This document shows, one piece after another, positions 6,888 to 12,581 of a DNA stretch of 12,581 nucleotides. Position 1 is the stretch's first letter. Each line of letters opens with the position of its first letter. The stretch comes from Epulopiscium sp. Nele67-Bin004 (GTDB taxonomy: Bacteria; Bacillota_A; Clostridia; Lachnospirales; Cellulosilyticaceae), in assembly GCA_002007315.1 (NCBI GenBank), contig LNZQ01000154.1, positions 1 to 12,581 on the forward strand, written 5' to 3'. Below the pieces are notes generated by a model. The model saw only the letters and a list, made by a program, of their open reading frames with translations. It did no database searches and had not been told where the DNA came from. Both the position numbers and the translations under genes were made by a program.

Positions 6888-7577
6888 CTAACTTTTGAAA
6901 ATATATTTTGGAGACTCATCTCCACAATGAAACATCAAATCTAACACCGTAACCCCATGAGTTATAAAGCCTTCTTTACCTTGGTTATACTCTGGATAAT
7001 TATACTCAATATATTCAAGTTCAATATTATTAGTTTGAAACTTGATTGGATCTATATAATTTTTGGCACTAGGCCCAGATAAATAATGTGTTGCTCCTAG
7101 CTTTTTGCAAATTTTAATTAGTTTATCATCTTTAATTCCATCACAACCTAAATCCACTGAATTTATAAATTTTGTTGTTATCCCCAGCTCTTTAGCAATA
7201 ATTTTTGTAGTATAAATATTAAGTTCTGATAGGTTTGTCCAACTTTTATCCAAAAAAATATCCTCAAGCAAAGGAAGATATTTTTTATAATGTGAAGCTC
7301 TTGAATAATTTATCTGAAACGTATTAAAGTGCTTTCTTTGCCAGTTATACTTCATAACTATTTCTGTTCTATAAATTAATTGCTCCAGAGAATAATTATA
7401 AACAGGAACTGTAATCCATGTTGGTTTAGTTTGAATTAATATTTTATTACGATTGCGCCAATCATTCTTTGTATACTGGGCATCTTCCAAAAATACAAAC
7501 TCATCAACTTGATTTATCATATCAAATACACCTTTCCAAGGTAAATAGTTAGATTGGAGTATTGCTATCTTTTTCAT
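6888..7577 (-). CDS. WbqC family protein
   Basis: This 229-aa protein has the hallmarks of the WbqC-like family: AILQSNYLPWKGVFDMI at the N-terminus (5-21), DEFVFLEDAQYTKNDWRNRN at 25-44, a WITVPV strand at 54-59, and a C-terminal VTVLDLMFHCG. The family is known from O-antigen and other glycan clusters and is usually found with aminosugar biosynthesis genes. I know of no catalytic assignment I would state as firm. Its start overlaps the aminotransferase stop by 4 nt (ATGA), with GAGGGGG upstream, so translation is coupled. Length is normal and no lesions are seen. The inferred role is a step in decorating the 4-amino-4,6-dideoxy sugar made by the upstream enzyme. Confidence 0.88.
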   Translation of the reverse strand: MKKIAILQSNYLPWKGVFDMINQVDEFVFLEDAQYTKNDWRNRNKILIQTKPTWITVPVYNYSLEQLIYRTEIVMKYNWQRKHFNTFQINYSRASHYKKYLPLLEDIFLDKSWTNLSELNIYTTKIIAKELGITTKFINSVDLGCDGIKDDKLIKICKKLGATHYLSGPSAKNYIDPIKFQTNNIELEYIEYNYPEYNQGKEGFITHGVTVLDLMFHCGDESPKYIFKS

Positions 7578-8710
7578 AATGCCCCCTCAAAAAATTGCTC
7601 TATCTTTTGTACAACAAATTTAATATCGTTTTCTTCTAATCCATAATACATCGGAAGGCGAACTAACTTTTCACTTTCTGAAGTTGTAAAGGTATCTTCT
7701 CCACAAAATGCACTATATTTTTTACCACCTTCTGACGAATGTAGTGGTATATAATGGAATACTGCGTAAATCTTATTATCTCTTAAAAACTTTAATAACT
7801 TAGTTCGTTGCTCTAAATCTCTCACTTTTATATAATACATATGCGCATTATGAGTGCAACTTTCTGGAATAACGGGTCGCTTTATATAATTCATCTGCTC
7901 TAGTGGTTGTAACAGTTGGTGGTATAAATTCCAACTTTTTAGGCGATTATTATTTATTAAATTGGCCTCTGCTAGTTGTGCATATAAATACGCAGCATTA
8001 AGCTCACTTGGCAAGTATGATGACCCTAAGTCTACCCAAGTATATTTATCAACTTCTCCTCGCAAAAACCTACTTCTATTTGTACCTTTTTCTCTAATAA
8101 TTTCAGCTCGCTCTATTAAGTTTTCATCTTGAATTAATAACAAGCCACCTTCACCCATACTATAATTTTTAGTTTCATGAAAACTAAATGCTCCCAAATT
8201 TCCTAACGAACCAAGGGGTTTGCCTTTGTAATACGACATCATAGCTTGTGCTGCATCTTCTATTACATATAAATTATAATTTTTGGCAATTTCTAAAATT
8301 TTATCCATATTGCAACTTACTCCAGCATAATGAACTGGCACTATTGCTCGAGTTTTTTTTGTTATTGCAGCTTCTATTAAATTTTCATCAATGTTCATAG
8401 TATCTGGTTGGATATCTACAAATATAATTTTTGCCCCACGGATTGCAAATGCATTGGCTGTTGATACAAAAGTATATGATGGCATAATTACTTCATCGCC
8501 TTCTTTAATATTTATTAAAAAGCCTGCCATCTCCAAAGCATGGGTACAAGATGTAGTTAGTAATGCGTCTTTGCAATCTGAATATTGCTTAAACCATTCT
8601 CTACATTTTTTTGTAAACTTTCCATCTCCAGAGATTTTCTGATTTTGTATAGCTTGTTGTATATAATGTTGTTCATTTCCAATATATGGAGGTATGTTAA
8701 AATTAAGCAT
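7574..8710 (-). CDS. wecE: dTDP-4-amino-4,6-dideoxygalactose transaminase (WecE/RffA-like)
   Basis: This 378-aa protein is close to E. coli WecE in length and, from memory of that sequence, strongly similar throughout. The shared stretches are GDEVIMPSYTFVSTANAF (71-88), DTMNIDENLIEAAI (103-116), VPVHYAGV (124-131), IEDAAQ (150-155), FSFHETKNY (175-183), REKGTNRSRFLRG and DKYTWVDLGSSYLPSEL. Lys181 in HETKN is the expected PLP Schiff-base residue and Asp152 the pyridine-nitrogen partner. The family (DegT/DnrJ/EryC1 fold) transfers an amino group from glutamate to dTDP-4-keto-6-deoxyglucose, giving dTDP-Fuc4N. Stereochemistry (Fuc4N versus Qui4N) cannot be proven from sequence. It starts 1 nt after the glycosyltransferase stop, with AGAGG in the end of that gene. 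No rmlA or rmlB is in view, so the precursor must come from elsewhere. Confidence 0.9.
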   Translation of the reverse strand: MLNFNIPPYIGNEQHYIQQAIQNQKISGDGKFTKKCREWFKQYSDCKDALLTTSCTHALEMAGFLINIKEGDEVIMPSYTFVSTANAFAIRGAKIIFVDIQPDTMNIDENLIEAAITKKTRAIVPVHYAGVSCNMDKILEIAKNYNLYVIEDAAQAMMSYYKGKPLGSLGNLGAFSFHETKNYSMGEGGLLLIQDENLIERAEIIREKGTNRSRFLRGEVDKYTWVDLGSSYLPSELNAAYLYAQLAEANLINNNRLKSWNLYHQLLQPLEQMNYIKRPVIPESCTHNAHMYYIKVRDLEQRTKLLKFLRDNKIYAVFHYIPLHSSEGGKKYSAFCGEDTFTTSESEKLVRLPMYYGLEENDIKFVVQKIEQFFEGAL

Positions 8711-8711
8711 A

Positions 8712-10784
8712 TTATTCCTCTAAAATTTTTTGTATTTGTTCTATATAAACTTTAAACTGATCTTTGTGATGAGAATTTATTTTTGCCAACCTAAATTGTC
8801 TACATTGCTCTACCTTCATTTGATAAAATTCCTCATCTTCCATATATTTTGTAACAACTTCAAAATATTCTTTATCATCTTTACAAACAAAGTCTTGACC
8901 TATATTTAAGGCAACATCACAATTCCCTAAAGTTACTACAGGTACATTTACCTCTATTGCCCACACTGCTCCAATTCCTCCCCCTCTTCTTGGTGGGTTT
9001 AAAAATAAATCACACATTTTAAGTGTGTCCTTTAATTCTTTTTGATATCCTAAATACGTCGAATTTTCTAAAATTATTGGATAGTTTTGCACCATTGCCT
9101 CATAAGGGAAATCCCCAATAAAAGCTATATGCATTTTTGGATTTCTCTTAATAATTTGTTGGAGGCTGTTTAAATAATCTGGCTTTAATTCTGCATAGAG
9201 TCTATTTCCTACAATCGCTATAACAAACTTTTCTTCTGCTATCCCAAAATCTTTTTTAGGTTTTTTACGAGGCCAGTTTTTGCATTGCTGAACTTTCATT
9301 TGATAAAATTCCTTATCATCTATGCACATTTTAAGTGTGTTAAAATATTCTTCTTCTGTAGCACATATAAAATCTTCCCCAACATTTTTTGCTAATTGAC
9401 AGTTCCCAAATGTTACTATAGGTACGTTAACATAAATAGCACTGGCACCACCTATGCCTTCTCTTGGTGGATTTAAAAGTAAATCACACATACTAACTGT
9501 ATTTATAAACTTCCCTTCCAACATAATAAATGTTGAATTTTCTAATATTACAGAGAAATTTTGTAAAGTTTTTTCATATTCAAATGTACCAACTAAATCA
9601 ATAAAAGCTATATGCATTTTTGGATTTTCACTCATAAACTTTTGTAACTTAGTTAAATAATCTTCTGATAATTCATTATTTAAATCCTTCCCTGTTATAG
9701 CTACTAAAAATTTATCTTCTGATATTCCAAAGTCTTTTCTTATTTTTGGAGAGTTATGTTCTTTACTGTTTAATATTTTGGTAGCTATATTTCCTGGAAT
9801 AATTTTATGCCCCTGTTTTTCAAAAAATTCTTTTTCTTCTTTATCAATCTCATCTGCTAAAGTTACTATCCCTTTTCCTAAAGTTATTGGAGTTTCTATT
9901 GAAAAAGTTTGTGTTATTACATTTGTAAATAAGCTACATACATCAGCTACCATACTTCCATCACCCATCTGATATACAAATTCTGGCTTAAAACTATAAA
10001 TATAATCTACCATATATATCAAACTCTCTAATCCCCATAAATCTGTACGGGCATGATATATTGTAATAATTACATTATCCCCTAAGTTTAATGCATTTAT
10101 CTTTTCTAACTCTTTTCTATAATTTCCCTGATTTCCACCAATGAATCCTGGTTCTGCAATAAGCACATCCCCTGTCACTACCAATACCACTTTCTTACCA
10201 CTTGCCACAAAATCCCTACATATTTGTAATGTAATTTGTGTAGGTGAATGTTTATGATCAAGTAATTGACCAACTGTTACTACCACAGTGTTAGACTTTT
10301 CAGTATATGCCAAATATTTTGATTGGTCAAGCTCATTTAAAAATCTTCTACAAATAGATTCCCATACATAATATCTTTCTTTGTAAACTACTGACATAGA
10401 CTGACCATTTAATAAAAACTTACTTCTAATTTGTTTATAAATATTGTGTGAACTAAGTAAATTATACTTTTCTTGCTTTATCAACTCAATTATAAATTCT
10501 AAGTATATAGGCAACTGATTAACCTTATAAGCATATGAACAAACTAGCAACTGCAGTGCTGGATTATCGAATTTATTTAGATCTTTTATTAATAATTTTC
10601 CATCCTTATCGCCTGCTGTATTATATTCAGATATTAATAAACCTAGGTCTCTTTTAGTAAGCCTAGCTAATTTTTTATAGAAAGCAACTCTACAATTCAC
10701 TGTTTTTGGCTCTACCGAAAATATATCTTCACCATTAGAATTTGTTATATTTTCTAATCGTTCATAAATTAAATCTACTTTCAT
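8712..10784 (-). CDS. GT-B-type glycosyltransferase with duplicated C-terminal domain
   Basis: This 690-aa protein is a paralog of the 508-aa gene upstream. Residues 1-160 are a helical region (shared NIYKQI and YKERYYVW elements). Residues about 163-330 form the first Rossmann half (SNTVVVTVGQLLDHKHSPT, VVLVVTGDVLI, FVYQMGDGSMVADVC). The C-terminal half occurs twice: 351-501 and 512-661. The second carries the full motif FLNPPRRGGGIGAVWAIEV (595-613); the first has the altered LLNPPREGIGGASAIYV. In GT4-like enzymes this region binds the nucleotide-sugar donor, so the second repeat is the likelier active one. No signal peptide or membrane segment is seen; it should act in the cytoplasm. GGAGGG precedes ATG 10784, 15 nt after the previous stop. 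Donor and acceptor are unknown. Confidence 0.82.
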   Translation of the reverse strand: MKVDLIYERLENITNSNGEDIFSVEPKTVNCRVAFYKKLARLTKRDLGLLISEYNTAGDKDGKLLIKDLNKFDNPALQLLVCSYAYKVNQLPIYLEFIIELIKQEKYNLLSSHNIYKQIRSKFLLNGQSMSVVYKERYYVWESICRRFLNELDQSKYLAYTEKSNTVVVTVGQLLDHKHSPTQITLQICRDFVASGKKVVLVVTGDVLIAEPGFIGGNQGNYRKELEKINALNLGDNVIITIYHARTDLWGLESLIYMVDYIYSFKPEFVYQMGDGSMVADVCSLFTNVITQTFSIETPITLGKGIVTLADEIDKEEKEFFEKQGHKIIPGNIATKILNSKEHNSPKIRKDFGISEDKFLVAITGKDLNNELSEDYLTKLQKFMSENPKMHIAFIDLVGTFEYEKTLQNFSVILENSTFIMLEGKFINTVSMCDLLLNPPREGIGGASAIYVNVPIVTFGNCQLAKNVGEDFICATEEEYFNTLKMCIDDKEFYQMKVQQCKNWPRKKPKKDFGIAEEKFVIAIVGNRLYAELKPDYLNSLQQIIKRNPKMHIAFIGDFPYEAMVQNYPIILENSTYLGYQKELKDTLKMCDLFLNPPRRGGGIGAVWAIEVNVPVVTLGNCDVALNIGQDFVCKDDKEYFEVVTKYMEDEEFYQMKVEQCRQFRLAKINSHHKDQFKVYIEQIQKILEE
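8802..9734 (-). repeat. Internal tandem repeat within the 690-aa glycosyltransferase
   Basis: Two direct copies of a roughly 450-nt unit (9282-9734 and 8802-9251, offset 483 nt) encode residues 351-501 and 512-661. Each begins DFGI and ends EFYQMKV(Q/E)QC, with about 10 linker residues (NWPRKKPK) between. A 29-nt block coding NPKMHIAFI is identical in both (from 9116 and from 9599), while other parts have diverged clearly. Confidence 0.85.
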
Positions 10785-10799
10785 TGTTTCCCTCCAATA

Positions 10800-12326
10800 C
10801 TATAATTTTTCTATTAACTCTACAAATGCTCTAAAAACTTCTCTTGGATTATATAATCGATGTAAATAAATTAACTCTTTACATTGTTGCTGTTTTAATT
10901 TATAAAATTCTTTATCAATTACATACTTCTTGATAGTTTGAAAATACTCCTCATTATCTTCACAAATAAAATTTTCCCCTACATTTAAGGCTACATCACA
11001 ATTTCCAAATGTTACCACCGGCACATCAACTTGTATCGCCCACAATGCTCCAATCCCCCCACCTTTTCTTGGTGGATTTAAAAACAAATCACACATTGTT
11101 AAGGTGGATTTTAAATTCTCCTGATAACCCAAATGAATAGAATTTTTTAATATTATTGGTCTATTTGCAAATAATCCCTCATAATCAAATGTTCCTATAA
11201 ACACAATATATACCGAGCTATCTATCTTTATAATGCGCTCTAACAGCTCTAAGTAATATGATTTTAATTCAATATCTAACCTATTTCCTACTATAGCCAT
11301 AACAAATTTCGACTTGTCTATTTCAAACTCTTCTTTGGTTTTTATATCTTCAAATCTCGGTAATTGTATATTTTCCAAAGGTTGTACATAATGTTTGGCC
11401 ATTTCTAATGTAATAAATTCATGCTCATGTTTATTCAAGAAACACATTTCCTCTTCATCTAATCGCCTAACTGGAACTATTATCCTTGACATAGCTACAG
11501 GAATATCCATAGAGAGTGACTGGGTAGCTACTTTTGTAAATAAATTGCAAGCATCAATAATAACACTTCCTCCCCCTATTTGATACACTAGTTCAGGCTT
11601 TAATCCATATATATAATTTAATATAATTTTCATGGTATCCAAAGTATAATTTTCTAAAGCAGGGTGATAATATGTTATGGATAAATTATCCCCTAAATCT
11701 AATTCTCCCATACCAATATGAGGCGCTGTATATCTCCCTTGTAAACATCCTATAAAAACATTTTCAGTTAATAATACATCACCCGTTACTACCAATACGA
11801 CTTCTTTCCCCAAAGATAGAAATTGTCTACATTTTTGAATAGTTATAGCCGTTGGGGCATGAGTTTCTTCTAATAATTGACCTGTTGCCACTACAACTAT
11901 ATTTGACTTTTGATTATATGTTTTATATTTTCGTGTATTTATTTCATGTGAAAATTTTTCATATATATACTTCCAAACAAAATACTTATCTTTATAATCT
12001 GTTAAAAGTGGCTGATCATTTAATTCTGATATTCTACTAATCTGCTTATATAAATTATGACTCATCATAAAATCTAACTTATTATCTCTAATTAGATTAA
12101 GTATAAACTCAAAATATTCCTTGTTAGGTTTTTTATAATAAAAATATGAACATAAATGAACTTGCACAAGTGGTACTGTTTTTAAGTATCTGCCTATATG
12201 ACCAAGAAATCGCTGGACACCCTTTTCTCCCATTTCATCGTATATAATAAATAATGCTTGTTTAGTAGCACCATCTACAGATTGTTTTTGCAATATATTT
12301 TTATAAATCTTATCTAATTTTACCAT
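10800..12326 (-). CDS. GT-B-type glycosyltransferase
   Basis: This 508-aa protein is the first gene of the operon. ATG 12326 is supported by GGGAGGG 4 nt upstream. Residues 1-135 are helical. Residues 140-300 form the first Rossmann half (SNIVVVATGQLLEETHAPT at 141-159, VVLVVTGDVLL, LVYQIGGGSVIIDAC). Residues about 335-508 form the second half, with MAIVGNRL (343-350) and CDLFLNPPRKGGGIGALWAI (412-431), then VPVVTFGNCDVALNVG. The latter resembles the donor-binding loop of GT4-like retaining transferases. It has a single C-terminal domain, so it likely represents the ancestral form of the paralog pair. It has no signal peptide or transmembrane segment. Its role is inferred as addition of a sugar to a surface glycan or to protein; donor and acceptor are unknown. 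Confidence 0.82.
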   Translation of the reverse strand: MVKLDKIYKNILQKQSVDGATKQALFIIYDEMGEKGVQRFLGHIGRYLKTVPLVQVHLCSYFYYKKPNKEYFEFILNLIRDNKLDFMMSHNLYKQISRISELNDQPLLTDYKDKYFVWKYIYEKFSHEINTRKYKTYNQKSNIVVVATGQLLEETHAPTAITIQKCRQFLSLGKEVVLVVTGDVLLTENVFIGCLQGRYTAPHIGMGELDLGDNLSITYYHPALENYTLDTMKIILNYIYGLKPELVYQIGGGSVIIDACNLFTKVATQSLSMDIPVAMSRIIVPVRRLDEEEMCFLNKHEHEFITLEMAKHYVQPLENIQLPRFEDIKTKEEFEIDKSKFVMAIVGNRLDIELKSYYLELLERIIKIDSSVYIVFIGTFDYEGLFANRPIILKNSIHLGYQENLKSTLTMCDLFLNPPRKGGGIGALWAIQVDVPVVTFGNCDVALNVGENFICEDNEEYFQTIKKYVIDKEFYKLKQQQCKELIYLHRLYNPREVFRAFVELIEKL

Positions 12327-12330
12327 GCCA

Positions 12331-12337
12331 CCCTCCC
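12331..12337 (-). promoter_or_regulatory. Ribosome binding site of first glycosyltransferase
   Basis: GGGAGGG on the minus strand, 4 nt before ATG 12326, is a strong Shine-Dalgarno sequence that fixes the start. Confidence 0.7.
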
Positions 12338-12365
12338 TAATTTACTTATAAAATTAATTAATAGT

Positions 12366-12394
12366 ATATTATCATATGAATATTATATTGACAA
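12366..12394 (-). promoter_or_regulatory. Probable vegetative promoter of the glycan operon
   Basis: On the minus strand TTGTCA (12389-12394) is followed after 17 nt by TAATAT (12366-12371); an alternative -10, GATAAT (12368-12373), sits at 15 nt. It lies between the M23 terminator and the first gene, where a promoter is expected. The match is partial and the region is AT-rich, so confidence is moderate. No operator or riboswitch is recognisable in the roughly 65-nt leader. Confidence 0.45.
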
Positions 12395-12399
12395 GACCA

Positions 12400-12439
12400 T
12401 ACAAAAAAGCTCCCCAGATTTTCTACTCTAGGGAGCTTT
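12400..12439 (-). terminator. Intrinsic terminator of the M23 peptidase gene
   Basis: On the minus strand AAAGCTCCC and GGGAGCTTT (12406-12414 and 12431-12439) form a 9-bp stem with a 16-nt loop, followed by a run of six T. It begins 5 nt after the peptidase stop codon and separates that gene from the glycan operon. On the plus strand there is no good U-run. Confidence 0.85.
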
Positions 12440-12444
12440 AATTG

Positions 12445-12581
12445 TTAATAAATGTAAGAATATGGATTAATTTGCGAACCATTTCTTCTAATTTCAAAGT
12501 GCAGGTGGTTACCTGTTGAATATCCTGTTGAACCTACTGCTCCTATATTTTGACCTTTAGAAACAGTTTGTCCAACCTTAA
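12445..12581 (-). CDS. M23 (LytM-type) metallopeptidase, C-terminal fragment
   Basis: Only the last 44 codons are in the window, ending at TAA 12445-12447. They read KVGQTVSKGQNIGAVGSTGY and then STGNHLHFEIRRNG to the C-terminal SYIY. The HLHFE motif holds zinc-binding and catalytic histidines of M23 endopeptidases, and the G-x-S-T-G-x-S-T-G-N-H context is typical. These enzymes cut peptidoglycan cross-bridges outside the cell. The catalytic domain is at the extreme C-terminus; the N-terminal architecture is not visible. The gene is separated from the glycan operon by its own terminator and is probably functionally unrelated. Confidence 0.9.
   Translation of the reverse strand, partial: KVGQTVSKGQNIGAVGSTGYSTGNHLHFEIRRNGSQINPYSYIY

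Noticed and set aside
8353..8360. T8 run (A8 in coding strand) in the aminotransferase gene
   Set aside because: Runs of this length are common in AT-rich genomes; it encodes conserved ITKKT residues and the frame is intact.
4574..12040. Other short plus-strand ORFs (for example 4574-4861, 5904-6137, 8391-8642, 9454-9660, 11852-12040)
   Set aside because: All fall within well-supported minus-strand genes and have no start signals or recognisable products.
1..12581. CRISPR arrays, tRNA or rRNA genes, insertion sequences
   Set aside because: No spaced short repeats, cloverleaf-like sequence or transposase motifs were seen; the repeats present are explained by gene and domain duplication.

Overview
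This window looks like a low-GC (roughly 30% by eye) Bacillota genome, most likely Clostridia or Negativicutes. The reasons are strong GGAGG-type ribosome binding sites before nearly every gene, AT-rich codon choice (AGA, ATA), a hairpin plus U-run terminator, and tight ATGA gene overlaps. The species cannot be named from sequence alone. All real genes lie on the minus strand, so transcription runs from high to low coordinates.

Layout in transcription order. (1) 12445-12581: the last 44 codons of an M23 (LytM-type) peptidase, closed by an intrinsic terminator at 12406-12439. (2) A probable promoter at 12366-12394 opens a single operon that runs to the left edge of the window. (3) Two paralogous GT-B-type glycosyltransferases (508 and 690 aa); the second carries an internal tandem duplication of its C-terminal domain. 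(4) A WecE/RffA-like sugar aminotransferase, a WbqC-family protein, a Gfo/Idh/MocA oxidoreductase and an ATP-grasp ligase, overlapping or spaced by 1-11 nt. (5) A tandem pair of about 1.2 kb paralogs, each encoding a Rossmann-like N-domain joined to an FkbM-type methyltransferase. (6) A left-edge-truncated gene joining a similar N-terminal domain to an arylsulfate sulfotransferase (ASST).

Together these read as a surface-glycan or protein-glycosylation cassette. The aminotransferase would make a 4-amino-4,6-dideoxyhexose nucleotide. WbqC, the oxidoreductase and the ATP-grasp enzyme would elaborate it, possibly by amide-linking a carboxylic or amino acid. The glycosyltransferases would transfer sugars, and the FkbM and ASST proteins would cap the glycan by O-methylation and sulfation. 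The genes for dTDP-4-keto-6-deoxyglucose synthesis (rmlA/rmlB) are not in the window. The acceptor (flagellin, S-layer protein or polysaccharide) cannot be seen.

The most striking feature is the methyltransferase pair. Each paralog has a long G homopolymer at the same codon position: G10 in one (in frame) and G12 in the other (out of frame, stop soon after). This has the form of a slipped-strand phase-variation switch. The copy that is now in frame has a damaged SAM-binding motif (DVGAGNRD), while the frameshifted copy keeps the canonical one (DVGANDGD). The cassette therefore currently appears to express only a motif-defective version, and a one-base slip could restore the intact enzyme.
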